Made by a program: the position numbers and the translations under genes | Origin: Triatoma infestans | Lineage: Eukaryota; Arthropoda; Insecta; Hemiptera; Reduviidae | DNA length: 64,000 nucleotides | Direction: 5' to 3' | NCBI GenBank assembly: GCA_011037195.1 | Contig: JAAEAF010000232.1 | Location: forward strand, 248,001-312,000 | Notes under the pieces: generated by a model | What the model was told of the DNA's origin: nothing | Seen by the model: only the letters and a program-made list of their open reading frames with translations | Database searches by the model: none | Part shown: positions 45,401 to 51,545 of the stretch, one piece after another | Numbering within the stretch: the first letter of the stretch is position 1 | How the letters are laid out: every line of letters begins with the position of its first letter

Positions 45401-45476
45401 AGCCTGGAGATCTGGCTACAACTATTCCTAGCTTGTAAAACCATCTTGCTAATAGTTCATCCACCCGACAGCCCAT
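21122..45476 (-). CDS. Ptr: Patched-related membrane protein (Ptr/PTCHD family), whole gene, 11 coding exons
   Basis: Joining eleven minus-strand exons at canonical AG/GT sites gives an open frame of 981 codons plus stop, with compatible phases at all ten introns. TM1 is near residues 26-41 (FIIVPLLLTLLCITG), followed by MDPEYLFSP, typical of the family. A large ectodomain (about 45-240) precedes a five-helix sterol-sensing-like domain (about 240-430), with SIGIDD at the TM4 position of RND permeases. A second ectodomain spans about 510-700. The second helix bundle (about 704-855) includes GFSVDFTAH (764-772), the other RND hallmark. The tail of about 120 residues is Ser/Arg-rich and presumably cytoplasmic. 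Length fits patched-domain proteins (about 900-1100). Such proteins probably move sterols or lipids at the plasma membrane. An acceptor at 45505-45506 upstream of the ATG implies a non-coding first exon farther right. The Ptr assignment over other PTCHD paralogues rests on overall look. Confidence 0.92.
22140..22740 (+). mobile_element. Non-LTR retrotransposon 3' end (I/R1-type C-terminus and UTR)
   Basis: Inside the intron between Ptr exons 10 and 11. Plus-strand frames give LLTGHCGLETSLCNG-like coding, then CRVCEIEEETAIHSM, matching the C-terminal LLTGH...C-x-x-C-x-E-E-ETA...H zinc-like region of I/R1-type ORF2. A G-rich tail (poly-G at about 22629) and AATAATAACAATAAT near 22680-22700 look like the 3' UTR end. 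Degraded. Confidence 0.65.
22741..23498. other. Ptr intron 10, remainder
   Basis: AT-rich intron next to the exon 10 donor. The frame continues open for about 50 codons past the donor, but that sequence loses membrane character and is not part of the protein. Confidence 0.4.
23499..23999 (-). CDS. Ptr: Ptr exon 10, C-terminal RND helix bundle
   Basis: Acceptor ttcacAG|TTTGAA, donor AAAAAG|GTATGT, phase 0 at both ends. It encodes residues 694-860 with five hydrophobic helices and GFSVDFTAHICYAY, the intramembrane acidic motif shared with Patched, NPC1 and bacterial RND pumps. Ends in GPGSCKRKK at the cytoplasmic face. Confidence 0.93.
24096..24305 (-). CDS. Ptr: Ptr exon 9, second ectodomain
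   Basis: Acceptor tttatAG|TTATGG, donor GATCAG|GTATCA, phase 0. Residues 624-693. Ends HPYFVFFDQ, the family block that precedes the second transmembrane bundle. Confidence 0.9.
24640..24770 (-). mobile_element. SINE, 5'-truncated copy
   Basis: Minus-strand copy of the SINE body (CTCACTGTCCGGTGATGGAC..., GGAGGCCGACAGTGCAC...), without the tRNA-like head. In the intron between Ptr exons 8 and 9. Confidence 0.85.
24771..26331. other. Ptr intron 8, remainder
   Basis: AT-rich with a short local duplication (GAATATATTGAGAAG twice at about 24919-24958). No coding or element signal that I can name. Confidence 0.35.
26332..26544 (-). CDS. Ptr: Ptr exon 8, second ectodomain
   Basis: Acceptor gtcttAG|GTGATA, donor AAAGAT|GTAAGT, phase 0. 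Residues 553-623; SNSLYTESWLRSFVSYI is a family-typical ectodomain helix. Confidence 0.9.
26655..26862 (-). CDS. Ptr: Ptr exon 7, transmembrane segment and ectodomain start
   Basis: Acceptor gttttcAG|AGATGG (phase 2), donor ATGCAA|GTAGGT (phase 0). Residues about 483-552: one helix (VKVLVLVLFAVYLSGA), then GLTNLQEGL and DSYSIIFYD, opening the second ectodomain. Confidence 0.9.
26971..27076 (-). CDS. Ptr: Ptr exon 6, cytoplasmic loop
   Basis: Acceptor tttctAG|GAGATA (phase 1), donor CTTCAG|GTAAAT (phase 2). About 35 residues: WLYRFFCAGG, then KDPNNPKDNPDN. Confidence 0.85.
27318..27470 (+). repeat. Dispersed element with CTGACGA hairpin motif
   Basis: TTTACTCTGACGATGGATAAAAATCCGAAGCCGGTC, then CCCATCCACATATTC. 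The same family forms the palindrome at 48,816-49,331. Core CTGANGA - GGAT/ATCC stem - GAA is hammerhead-like but degenerate. Confidence 0.6.
27560..27890. repeat. Copy of the 18.8 kb palindromic-repeat family
   Basis: One arm only: TGCATCCTGAAGATG... ACCGGTCGATGACCACAAAA, then TTCCAGCTCTGCGGAATCAACCACCACAAC. The 3' flank (about 27,740-27,890) extends the element further than the other copies. The GAAA of the hammerhead-like core has become TAAA. Confidence 0.8.
27626..27663 (+). ncRNA. Hammerhead-like motif, mutated
   Basis: CATC - CTGAAGA (27630-27636) - TAAA instead of GAAA (27650-27653) - CCG - GTC - GATG. Stem I and the cleavage triplet are kept; the GAAA change should abolish activity. 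Confidence 0.4.
27891..29109. other. Ptr intron 5, left part
   Basis: AT-rich intron DNA with a short ATG trinucleotide run (about 28,305-28,323). No supported element. Confidence 0.35.
29110..30730. repeat. Dispersed ~300 bp modular repeat, large block
   Basis: Several units. Modules include TTAAAGAAAATCGTTGGAG, TCCGAAATATTCGTGACTGATG, CTCAATTTCGAAAA, CTTCCTCTTACTAGGTGTAAGAG, TTATTTGAGACATTTTTCCGG and CAAAATTTCGTGTTTGAAGA. Several units are in opposite relative orientation. Confidence 0.7.
31489..31620 (-). CDS. Ptr: Ptr exon 5, end of sterol-sensing-like domain
   Basis: Acceptor cttgcAG|GTTTTG (phase 1), donor TGGCAA|GTAAGT (phase 1). Residues about 404-447: FAVAFIFVWHITFFAACVAI, the last helix of the first bundle with the family's ITFFAA block. 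Confidence 0.9.
31826..32029 (+). mobile_element. SINE copy with tRNA-like head and poly-A tail
   Basis: Box A TTAGCTAAGTGGTTAGCGC, box B GGGTTCGAGTCC, body and CTCCGGGCGC end as at 13509. In the intron between Ptr exons 4 and 5. Confidence 0.88.
32030..33392. other. Ptr intron 4, remainder
   Basis: AT-rich to about 32,800, then mixed sequence with a short poly-T. Short ORFs here have no recognisable motif. Confidence 0.35.
33393..33593 (-). CDS. Ptr: Ptr exon 4, RND motif helix
   Basis: Acceptor ttgtgtAG|GCATTGG (phase 1), donor ATTCCA|GTAAGT (phase 1). Residues 337-403: IGIDDTFVMLAAWRRT (RND TM4), ITITSITDILS and PFPSIRIFCLY, all family hallmarks. Confidence 0.93.
33655..34062 (-). repeat. 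Penelope pLTR-like repeat, 3' copy, with mutated hammerhead-like motif
   Basis: The minus strand contains CTGAAGA (33743-33737), an AGGC/TCC stem and GGAATGTC where GAAACGTC is expected. It shares blocks with 38,620-38,772 and has about 250 bp extra, including an AT dinucleotide run (33,868-33,884). Confidence 0.7.
34083..34460 (-). pseudogene. Penelope-like GIY-YIG endonuclease domain
   Basis: 120 codons. VPATYIGQTSQYLKNRLYQH holds the YIG half of GIY-YIG and the conserved Arg. HWIQYKHEFDMETTKIL carries the H-x-F...T-x-IL block of PLE endonucleases, and RNILEMIHIKK the conserved Glu. The upstream CxxxYVGKT-type start is lost to a frameshift at about 34,450. In PLEs this domain nicks target DNA. 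Confidence 0.8.
34461..36250 (-). pseudogene. Penelope-like reverse transcriptase (decayed)
   Basis: Order on the minus strand: KMYGLVKTHK, NNPLRPITSFINAPTYNLSK (35,621-35,394; finger region of PLE RTs), then ISLDGSSLFTNVPIEETIEI (35,397-35,209; RT motif A with its first catalytic Asp). A frame with the region of motif C lies at about 35,100-34,970. Frameshifts and stops separate the blocks. The 5' part to about 36,250 is AT-rich and carries no clear motif. Confidence 0.75.
36430..38540 (+). mobile_element. RTE-type non-LTR element, 5'-truncated, nested in the Penelope-like element
   Basis: Begins abruptly before the RT ORF, so the endonuclease is missing. Ends after the stop with CCAGTAGTGGGTTGTAGTGCC and a short AG run, the usual 3' form of RTE/BovB-like elements. 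It is transcriptionally opposite to Ptr. Confidence 0.8.
36475..38502 (+). CDS. RTE-clade reverse transcriptase (675 codons, open)
   Basis: Open for 675 codons from an arbitrary TTG, so the true protein began upstream and was 5'-truncated. Motifs: APGYDNLQAELYK (about residues 193-205), YKKGD and NYRGISLLPCIYKIL, GFRVGKSTTDQIF, FVDSEAAYDSI (motif A Asp), TKRGVRQGDSLACLLFN (motif B), YADDIDLVG (motif C, catalytic YADD), then the C-terminal RRIVAASRCYFGL, LTYASECW, RLRWAGHVARM and GRPKVRW blocks. The enzyme primes reverse transcription at nicked target DNA. The S in FVDSEAAYD differs from the common F/FVDFxxAYD, but both Asp residues stay. Intact YADD and lack of stops suggest a fairly recent insertion. 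Confidence 0.92.
   Translation: MEGVDDMNLRWNQYSHVISETAEEVLGFEERRIRSPWFDEECQRVTESKNKAYQLMIQRKHTRRSVVDYKVKRRIEKKTHRKKKREWQNKGLKDIEEHMDLNENRKFYRKINEGRKPFQPKTIICKDADGNLLSDKKSVLGRWKDHFDTMLNKEHEAGQCVTPGINVSTADDLEPPDEDDILGAIEKLKNNKAPGYDNLQAELYKHGGNELVKAIRDTILTVWTEEAMPEDWKVTMIHPIYKKGDILECSNYRGISLLPCIYKILSSVMYKRLLPYAEKALGVYQAGFRVGKSTTDQIFSLRTILGKAHEYKITTHHLFVDSEAAYDSIFRPALYDALLEIDVPPKLMRLIRMTMQDVQCVVNIHGEMSERFTTKRGVRQGDSLACLLFNIALNKAIRISGVQVGGTIFNRSVQLLAYADDIDLVGRSVDAVKEAFISLERSARQMGLKVNEKKTKYMCTGTEQASEITVSGYTFEVVDKFIYLGSQVDRNNDMQSEIKRRIVAASRCYFGLLQFMKSRLISRSSKIRIYKTLIRPVLTYASECWTITKADELSLQRFERKILRKIFGPIRDGEIWRQRSNNELAQLYKDIDVVRHIKISRLRWAGHVARMSEGEIPKKLLDDRIYHKRRKGRPKVRWSDNITNDARSLLGVTDWRSAAQDRGRWRTMLEEAKTQ
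38541..38619 (+). repeat. Inverted scrap of the Penelope terminal repeat
   Basis: AACCTCAACGTCTATTTTCAACATTG (38,532-38,557) is the inverted counterpart of CAATGTTGAAAATAGATGTTGAGG at 33,655-33,679. Confidence 0.6.
38620..38772 (-). repeat. Penelope pLTR-like repeat, 5' copy
   Basis: Same orientation as 33,655-34,062 but about 250 bp shorter. The right end AACTTGTGATATATCATCACCAAGTGTT matches 34,033-34,062 with one change. Confidence 0.75.
38654..38707 (-). ncRNA. Hammerhead-like motif in Penelope pLTR
   Basis: Minus strand: an 11 bp potential stem I (38707-38697 with 38665-38655, one G-U), CCGAAGA (38696-38690, C for U in the core), GGC/GCC stem II, GAAA (38673-38670), C, GTC (38668-38666). 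ACGU gives a palindromic stem III. The U-to-C change may weaken it. Confidence 0.5.
38812..39155 (-). CDS. Ptr: Ptr exon 3, first part of sterol-sensing-like domain
   Basis: Acceptor cttttTAG|AGGAGC (phase 2), donor ATGTGCA|GTTAGT (phase 1). Residues 222-336: ectodomain end (EAFLDAV, QYISIARFASRTLDIE), then helices STFLIMAIFSTLTCM, TVAGFGLAIYCGI and INLVSPLLMC. Confidence 0.92.
39216..40650. repeat. Block bounded by ~75 bp inverted repeats
   Basis: Left end TTGTCAGTTTGAATAAAACA, GCGTTTCGTCTTATATTAAG; right end is its inverted counterpart (CTTATATT-type, GACGAAACGTTGGCGAAG, CAAACTGACC). The interior is mostly dispersed ~300 bp modules. The left end is about 60 bp from the exon 3 acceptor of Ptr. 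Its right arm includes CTGATGG...GACGAAACGTT, a degenerate hammerhead-like core. Confidence 0.7.
39570..40500. repeat. Tandem dispersed-repeat units, ~295 bp period
   Basis: Two consecutive units (about 39,765-40,060 and 40,061-40,365) share TTTGTGATTTTCTC, GGCTCCAATGATTTTCTTTA, GAGCTACAACTTTTATTTGA, AAAATTCATTTAAG and AATATTAATTAGAATTA in the same order. A third partial unit follows. This is the clearest view of the period of the family. Confidence 0.8.
40651..41340. other. Ptr intron 2, unassigned part
   Basis: Mixed AT-rich sequence. A short minus frame (40,639-40,890) has no motif. Nothing supported. Confidence 0.3.
41341..41693. repeat. Dispersed modular repeat, left half
   Basis: TCAAATTTTCAATATTATCG, TCCGGAA, TCTCTCTCTCTCTGGG, then TTTTGTGATTTTCTCTAAAA. 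Split at TTA (41691) by the Harbinger element and resumed at 42327 with ATTTGAAACATTTTCCCGGG. Confidence 0.7.
41694..42326 (+). mobile_element. PIF/Harbinger element (633 bp) with TIRs and TTA duplication
   Basis: TIR of about 30 bp: AGGATCCCCCACACC at the left, GGTGTGGGGGATCCT at the right. TTA lies on both sides (41691-41693, 42327-42329). GC-rich sub-terminal repeats (GCGGCGG/CCGCCGCGGC) extend the inverted arms. The interior is the 5' end of a transposase gene. It cleanly interrupts a dispersed repeat, so its insertion is younger. Confidence 0.92.
41907..42091 (+). pseudogene. Harbinger transposase 5' end: exon, intron, exon
   Basis: ATG at 41907. Exon 1 to 41977 reads MSSSDSDEEEALLLLPLAES. 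Donor CAG|GTAAGT at 41978, acceptor TTTATTTCAG at 42019-42028, and exon 2 continues in frame as SKKKRKWIHETNELRNR to a TAG at about 42,089. The acidic start followed by K-R-K-W-x-H is how PIF/Harbinger transposases begin; the catalytic DDE domain is deleted. Confidence 0.7.
42327..42640. repeat. Dispersed modular repeat, right half
   Basis: Continues from 41,690: TTTGAAACATTTTCCCGGGA, a poly-G stretch, TTTCCTCTAAAGTACC, AGAATTCTAAATTTAAAGAA. Confidence 0.65.
42641..43930. other. Ptr intron 2, AT-rich remainder
   Basis: No ORF or repeat boundary that I recognise. Very AT-rich from 43,200. Confidence 0.4.
43931..44327 (-). CDS. Ptr: Ptr exon 2, first ectodomain
   Basis: Acceptor aattgcAG|GTCGAT (phase 1), donor GATGCAAG|GTAATT (phase 2). 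Residues 90-221: RFGRVIILPKQGDNL, ECWKEL.LLDRIIRNT, DICAKWGDNC, PIMFNPVTWDAHIFPVYFGG. The paired Cys residues and LD-x-x-I pattern fit the family ectodomain. Confidence 0.92.
44328..45208. other. Ptr intron 1 of the coding region
   Basis: AT-rich; a 78-codon plus frame at 44,582 has no motif. Nothing supported. Confidence 0.4.
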
Positions 45477-45504
45477 CTTAAAGCTGTATATACACTGGCT
45501 CCAC
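45209..45504 (-). CDS. Ptr: Ptr exon 1 (coding start)
   Basis: Acceptor ctgttacAG|GTGGAG at 45505-45506, so the exon includes a 28 bp 5' UTR. ATG at 45476-45474 starts MGCRVDELLARWFYKLG, TM1 and DPEYLFSP. An upstream in-frame Met (45,545) would fall in the intron. Donor GGCCAG|GTCAGT, phase 1. Confidence 0.92.
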
Positions 45505-45754
45505 CTGTAACAGAAATTAAAAAGAATTATCAGTTTGTTAAGCATAGGAACAGGAATTTATAGCTCAACAATTTAGTTGTGAAACCTTTGGGCGGAGCTA
45601 AGTTGACGTTACAGCTATTAGAAAGCTTTTGGGTGGAGCTTTACAGCCGTTCGGGTTTTCACAACTAAATTGTCCAGCTATATATTAAGAAATTGTTGAT
45701 AGAGCTTTTTAAGAGGTTTAGTGCACTGTGTCCTGAATGATCAGCTGTATCCCT

Positions 45755-45900
45755 CGTAGTCTTCTAAGTGCTCTGCCCATCACCGGCCAGTGAGCTGTAT
45801 AGAATTCTGGGAAGAGAAAATCCAACGGGCAGCACTTGGAGTCGAATTCCGCATAAAAGTGCAGCCGCTACCAACTGAGCTATTCCCGACTCTTTGGCCA
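45755..45900 (-). mobile_element. SINE, degraded copy with tRNA-like head
   Basis: The minus strand has a box A-like TAGCTCAGTTGGTAGCGG and a box B-like segment with changes, then the CTCACTGGCCGGTGATGGGC body. Immediately upstream of Ptr. Confidence 0.75.
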
Positions 45901-46217
45901 AAGTTACAAATCATTAAGGTTTTAAGTAGAGATTCATGAGAAACCGCAAGCAATCTCTGCGATATGTAACATACTACTTTCAGGAGGACTCAGTCACTTA
46001 TAAATGATATAATCGCTTATAATTTATAGTTGTTTTTATTTTCAAAAGGTTTAGTTAAGAAATAGTTGGTGAAGTTTGCAGGTGGTCCTTAGGTCATAAG
46101 AGTTCCCTGAAAGTGACTATTATAGACCTATAAGCAGTAGAGGTATAACAATCCCCCAAATAAATGTGACAGTTTTATATGATCTTTTAGGTTTCCGTGG
46201 CCACTCTCCTGTTTCCG
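45901..46217. other. Unassigned DNA upstream of Ptr
   Basis: No feature recognised. A non-coding Ptr first exon could lie here or farther right, but nothing marks it. Confidence 0.3.
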
Positions 46218-46620
46218 GGTTGAGACCGTGTCAAAGATATGCTATAAACCGTGGTTTTGCCCATAATGTAATAAGCTTCTTCAGGGTCGTGTCACCTTGA
46301 ATGCTAATGGTGCACTGACAAAAACCAAGATGGGCAGGACCACGGCTTAATTTTTCCCTTCCATGCTTACGGTTGACTGGCGGGCTACAAATTTAGCAGG
46401 AGGGCATTGGGTTGAGAGACTTTGACCTCGTCACCTGCCAGCCAATAAGTGGCATAGACGGAAAAATTAAGCCCCGCCCACTACCCGTAGCCAAAATGGC
46501 GAAAAAAGAACTCTTGTCGGTGCTTTATTAGCATTAAAGGCGACACCACCTTGAAGAAGCTCATTGCAATACGGGCGAAACGACGGTTCATAATAAACCT
46601 GTTACCAAGGTCTCAACTCG
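46218..46620. repeat. GC-richer palindromic element
   Basis: Arms of about 95 bp: GTTGAGACC..GTAATAAGCTTCTTCAGGGTCGTGTC at the left mirrors GACACCACCTTGAAGAAGC..GGTCTCAAC at the right. The right arm holds TTGAAGAAGC - stem - GGGCGAAACGACGG, a hammerhead-like layout with GAC for GTC. The centre carries a second short inverted pair around CCACGGCTTAATTTTTCC / GGAAAAATTAAGCCCCG. Confidence 0.8.
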
Positions 46621-46639
46621 GAAATTAAGAATTTATATA

Positions 46640-47320
46640 AACAAAATTTATATAAAAGTTCAAAGAAAATCATTTGATGCGTATTCGCAAAAAAATTATA
46701 AACCTTTTCGATTGACATTGCAGTGCCGTCTCTAGAACATCCAAAATTCAATTTTCCTGGGAAAATGCTTCAAATAAAAATAAAGGCATATATGGAAAAA
46801 TGTATTCGAATAAAATCTTTTAACTGACTTCCGGTTAATGATTTCAACAAAATCTTCATGTTAGAAGAAATCGTGAATTTTTTGTTTTTGATATATATAT
46901 ATATATATTACATAATATAGAAACATACAAATCGCTAAAAAAACTATTTTTCGTACTTCGGAGGACTTCAAAACAAGAAGAAGTAATATGATCTTGAAAT
47001 TAGAAATTCAGTTTCCGCTGAAAATAAGCTTTTTAAATACTCCTAAGTAAGAAAATATTATTCTAGCGGTAGAATTCTCTCTTGTGAACGAGTTTTTCTA
47101 CAAAGAAGAATTTATAAAGAAAAATTCCAGAAAGTAAAAGTTTCATTCCCTTTACAATCAACCAAAATCCAATAAGGAAGGTTCCCAAAAATGGGAAGTG
47201 CCGACTACACTGATTTTTTTGAAAAAAATTTCGTATATATAGCAACTTTACTCATAACATAAATATATGTAATAGCCCTATTACCTACAATTTTCCAGGA
47301 ATTGCGATTTTAAGAGGATT
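46640..47320. repeat. Dispersed modular repeat
   Basis: TCAAAGAAAATCATTTGATGCG, TTTTCCTGGGAAAATGCTTC, CTTCCGGTTAATGA, AGGACTTCAAAAC. Degraded copy with an AT run at about 46,890. Confidence 0.55.
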
Positions 47321-48150
47321 TTTGAGAAGCACCGAGTTATCGTAGGATATAAACCTGCAGTCAAGCCTTTATTCTATCGAATAAACCCTTTGCAATTCAA
47401 GTAAGCCTTTTTTTTCAATTCCTCCTTGTATTTGGGAAAAAGGTATATATCAAGATGAGAAATGAAATATTTAATTCCCAAGGAGAATTGCACTGAGAGA
47501 AAGTTCAGTGTTTGCCTCAAAATACGTAGATAAATTCCAACAAAACTGTTTTTATTTGTACAATATTTAATATAGAATAATGTTTGAAAAGATCAGAGAA
47601 AGGATGTTACTTATCTAAATAGGAAGTGTGACCTGAACAACAGATTATTAGTGAATGGCGCGCATGTGCAATAATTTCTGACTAGTGCACTATAAATAAA
47701 AGTAAAAAAAAATAAAAAGTTTTGAGCTGTTTGTCTATCAGTCAGTTATATTGATTTTGTTCGTTTATCCATGCATATAATCAACCTAATGGATTTAATT
47801 TTGTTTAATTTAATGCTGTATTATTGTGAGCCGTAATTGTTAATTAACAATGGGAATTGCAGTTTTTATTCACTGATTTGTTTCATTGTGATTTTTAACT
47901 GGCTACCGTTAGTGGAACGAGAGACTGATGACTTGTACTCAATGGAATGGGATTTATAAGGAACGCGAAACATATGTTTAATATTATCAGTGCTGTGAAA
48001 ATTTATAATAATTATATAATCTAATGTATTATTTCAACTTATCAATTTCTAAGGGAAATAATACAAATAAATTTGGTATGAAACACTAACACGACTTTCT
48101 CTTACTCCAGTCAACAAAATTGTAATTCACAAATTTCTTCAAATTTATAA
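47321..48150. other. AT-rich unassigned DNA
   Basis: No gene or identifiable element. Confidence 0.35.
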
Positions 48151-48760
48151 TTTTTTCCAAATATTTGTCTTCAGTTTTATTTCAATGAGAGAATGTAAAC
48201 TTAATAAAATGACTTTTTCTGAGGAAACCATTAACTCCCTTTAAACTCCTATCTTCTTTAAATGAATTTCTCGGAACACAAAGTTTCAAACAAAAGTGAT
48301 AAATCTCTATATTCACAGATAGTATACCAAATTTAATGACATTCGTTGGGGTTTTTATGAAGAAAACCGCGAAAACTGAAAAATTAAAAAAAATTCTGTT
48401 CAGTAGAAACGTATTTCCGGTTAACCGATTTTCAACAGCCTACTTAATATTATTTAGTCGATAAAAAATTGTGTAATACAATTTTTGAGGAGCTCGCAAA
48501 ACAGTGAAAAAAAATCATTCAGTAAAGTCGGCACTTCAGGATGATGGATTTGCCTGAAACCTTCGTGTCAGATGCGGTGATTAGTACCTTAACGGAATAC
48601 CAGATTTGTGCTTCCTACGACTTTTCATTTTTGTCATCTTAACATAAACACAGACCATTCCTTGAAAACACTTCTTTCGTACTTAGGGGATCTCAAAACA
48701 TGTAACTCAATACTTTCACTAGGAATAAGCGAAAGAAAAAATTATTTCAATGAAAACACT
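48151..48760. repeat. Dispersed modular repeat
   Basis: TTAATGACATTCGTTGGGG, GTATTTCCGGTTAACCGATT, CACTTCAGGATGATGGATTT, TCGTGTCAGATGCGGTGATT, ACTTTCACTAGGAATAAGCG. One of the longer copies, ending in the usual terminal block. Confidence 0.7.
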
Positions 48761-48815
48761 ATTATGACGAAAAGTATTTCTCAGCCTTTTTATTCAAACT
48801 ATAAAATTATCATCC

Positions 48816-49331
48816 GGTATTTTATCCGTCGTAGCATGAATATTTATTTTGTTCCTGGCTGGTTTCGGATTTTCATCCATCGTCAGAGTAAATCTTTCAA
48901 TTTCATGCAGAGAGTTCACTTCAAAAGCAACGTATTTGTTTCACTCGACACTTGTGGTTTATATGTATGTGCGGGAGGTTATAAGGTTATGTTACTGTGT
49001 GTGGGTGTGTATAATGACAAAATGGCAATACTATAAATTATGAATGGACCTTATAAAATAGTGTATAATAAATAGCATGTACACTATTTTCTAATGTCTT
49101 CATAATTTATAATAATTCCATTTGGTCATTAAACACACATACACACACACACACACAAGTAACATAACCTTATAACTCCCGCACATACAAACCACAAATG
49201 TCGAGTGAAACGAAAACATTGCGTTTGAAGTGAATTTCTCTGCCTGAAATTGATAGATTTACTCTGATGATGGATGAAAATCCGACCTATCAGGAAGAAA
49301 ATAAATATGCTTGCTAACGACGGATAAAATA
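48816..49331. repeat. ~170 bp-arm palindrome
   Basis: Left arm 48,816-48,990, right arm 49,160-49,331, unique centre about 170 bp with a CA run (49,134-49,156). The arms contain GGTTTCGGATTTTCATCCATCGTCAGAG and its complement. The minus form of the left arm and plus form of the right arm read CTGATGATGGATGAAAATCCGA, the CTGANGA-hairpin motif also seen at 27,340. Confidence 0.8.
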
Positions 49332-49839
49332 TTAGATGTGTTGTCCAGCATTCCGGGCCCATCCACATATTCAACATATAAAACTATCCGTCGACGATCG
49401 AACTATATCTAGTATATCTTAAAATATTGATCATGAATTGTTTGATTTTTGAAAATAAACTTTAAACTTCTAGTATAAACTTATGGCTTGACCTATTTCT
49501 AAATAGTAAATTAGCACATAAAAGTTTTCTTATCTAATAATTTCTGATAATAGGTCACGTTAAAAATGTGAAAAATACACATCGAATTACATAACATTTA
49601 TCATTCATAGTTAAATTATACAGGAAAGAAAGTATATTATAATGAGCCGTGTTTTTATAATGACATAGGTTATTAATTACTTCCTAACTTGGTATTTAAT
49701 GAAAATAATTTTTTATTAATATGTTAATTGTTATAGATGTTGAAAAAGATAGAAAGTAAATATGTAAGCAGAAGTGCAATGTAAACTTGCAGACAGGAAC
49801 TGGATTCCTGTTTAGTGAAGCCGATAGTTAGTGAATTTG

Positions 49840-50100
49840 AAATCACGTGACTTTGACCAAAGCAAACGTTTAAATTTTTTAGATTTCTGGTATTAGTGAC
49901 GAGCTTGTTGATTTCGTTCACCTGGATTTTGGTGAAAGTAACTACTTTCCTTTTTTCTGAAACTTATTCACTGAACAGGTCGTTTCGATCTAATGAGGTC
50001 ATCTTCAGCAAAATAATTTACATTTCGCTCAGGTTACCTGTTGTTGAAAAATCTGCTATGAAAACTGTTAAACTGATACTGCTGAGAAACTGTTGATTTT
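49840..50100. repeat. Unclassified sequence with hammerhead-like core
   Basis: The minus strand at 50,008-49,975 reads CTGAAGATGACC..AGATCGAAACGACC. The core order is right, but stem I does not pair and GAC replaces GTC. No element boundaries are visible. Confidence 0.35.
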
Positions 50101-50319
50101 CTCCTACTACTCGTAATATAAAATTGACAAATCCTGTTTAAATTGAAATTTTTATTCAGTTGCAGTTCCAGATAACCAATTTGGTATTGTGGAGACTATC
50201 CATTGTATCACAAATAAATTGACCACCTACCTACTGGAGGAAGTGCAAATTACATTGTTAGTTTTTAGGACATACTAAGTACTAAGTATGACCACATTGT
50301 TGACCACAAGCAACAGCAC

Positions 50320-51010
50320 TCACCATCAAGCCATAAAAGCATTAATTATACGAAGTTTAAAAGAAAATCGTTGGAGCCATTTCGAGAAAATATTCACTTC
50401 CGGTTGTACGAAATTTGAACGAAACCATCGCAATACTGGTATCTTAAACGGAATATCAACTGTTGATTTCTTGTGATTGTGTTTTTTGAGATATTTTGTT
50501 CATAGACAAACAAAACCATCTCCCCCCCACCCCACCCCAAAGAAGAAAATCTTTTTTACTTTATGCAGAGAAGCCCAAAATAAGTATTTTTGATAAAAAA
50601 AGTTTATTTGAAAAATTTGAGAGGAATATTAAGAAATGACATTTTTATAAGTAAGTTTACAGCGCCCCCAAGAACTAGTGAATTATAGAACAGTCGGCCC
50701 CCCCCCAGCTGTCGATAAGAATGATTTTTTAAAATAAATTATACATTTCTGATTTTGTCAATAAAAACGTGAAAAGGATAAATTTATAATATGATAATGG
50801 CAGAGTATATATATATATAAAAGTATAGCATTAAAATAAAAATAAACAAAAAATAATATTTTTTTATGAGGGCCCCATGCAGGGAGGCTTCCCAACTCTA
50901 GTTACGCTACTGTCCAGAACTCCTCTCAAAGGAATTTTTCCTTGGAAAAAGTTTCAAAAAACAGTTGTAGCTCTTTTCATGTGTAATTGATAAACTATTA
51001 TAGTCTATTC
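50320..51010. repeat. Dispersed modular repeat fragments
   Basis: AAAAGAAAATCGTTGGAGCC (50,359), ACTTCCGGTTGTACG, then C-rich and AT-rich runs, and TCTCAAAGGAATTTTTCCTTGG at 50,925. Confidence 0.5.
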
Positions 51011-51159
51011 TAGAGCTTGGGGCTTCCCAAGGGAAATAAGATGCCCTTAGGCCTCAATAGCCCATTTTGCTCCTCGAATAATATTCCTGTCCTATAAATG
51101 AAAAAAGTGCCATAGCCCTTATAGCCATCTCGCCTATAGATGGAACATTTTCCGCTCTC

Positions 51160-51545
51160 GATCCTTTTCTTAGTTCGGTACTCAGGGATATTTAAGGACA
51201 GTTCCTATCCTATTCGGGTATACAAGCATAGGGATCGTTTTAAAAAAAGAAAATATCACCACACCGTTGAAGACCCACCGTCCGGAGCAGAAGACGTAAC
51301 TCCCGCTTGGCCCATTTAAGGGCAAATTGAGATACGCTCAACCAGCGCGTGAAATGATCGTCCCACAATGTGGTTATACTCCACTACCAGGAGCTATGGG
51401 AGGCACCCTAACTGGCTCTGGAGGACCGCGTAAGCAAGTGCAGTTCCAGCTACTGGCTGTAACTAGGGTTAAATTTATATCGCGGGTCTCCTTCCGCTCA
51501 ACACATAACTGCAGTCATTAGAATTATTGTTAAACGGATGGGACA
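51160..51545 (+). mobile_element. Non-LTR-like 5' region, short copy
   Basis: Matches, in inverted orientation, the sequence at about 56,380-56,710: GATCCTTTTCTTA..GTACTCAGGG, TGGGAGGCACCCTAACTGGCTCTGGA, GCGGGTCTC.. Diverged but colinear over about 380 bp. No ORF. Confidence 0.65.

Noticed and set aside
45477..45545. Upstream in-frame Met extending Ptr by about 23 residues
   Set aside because: It lies on the intron side of a good acceptor (45505-45506) and the extra residues do not resemble the family.
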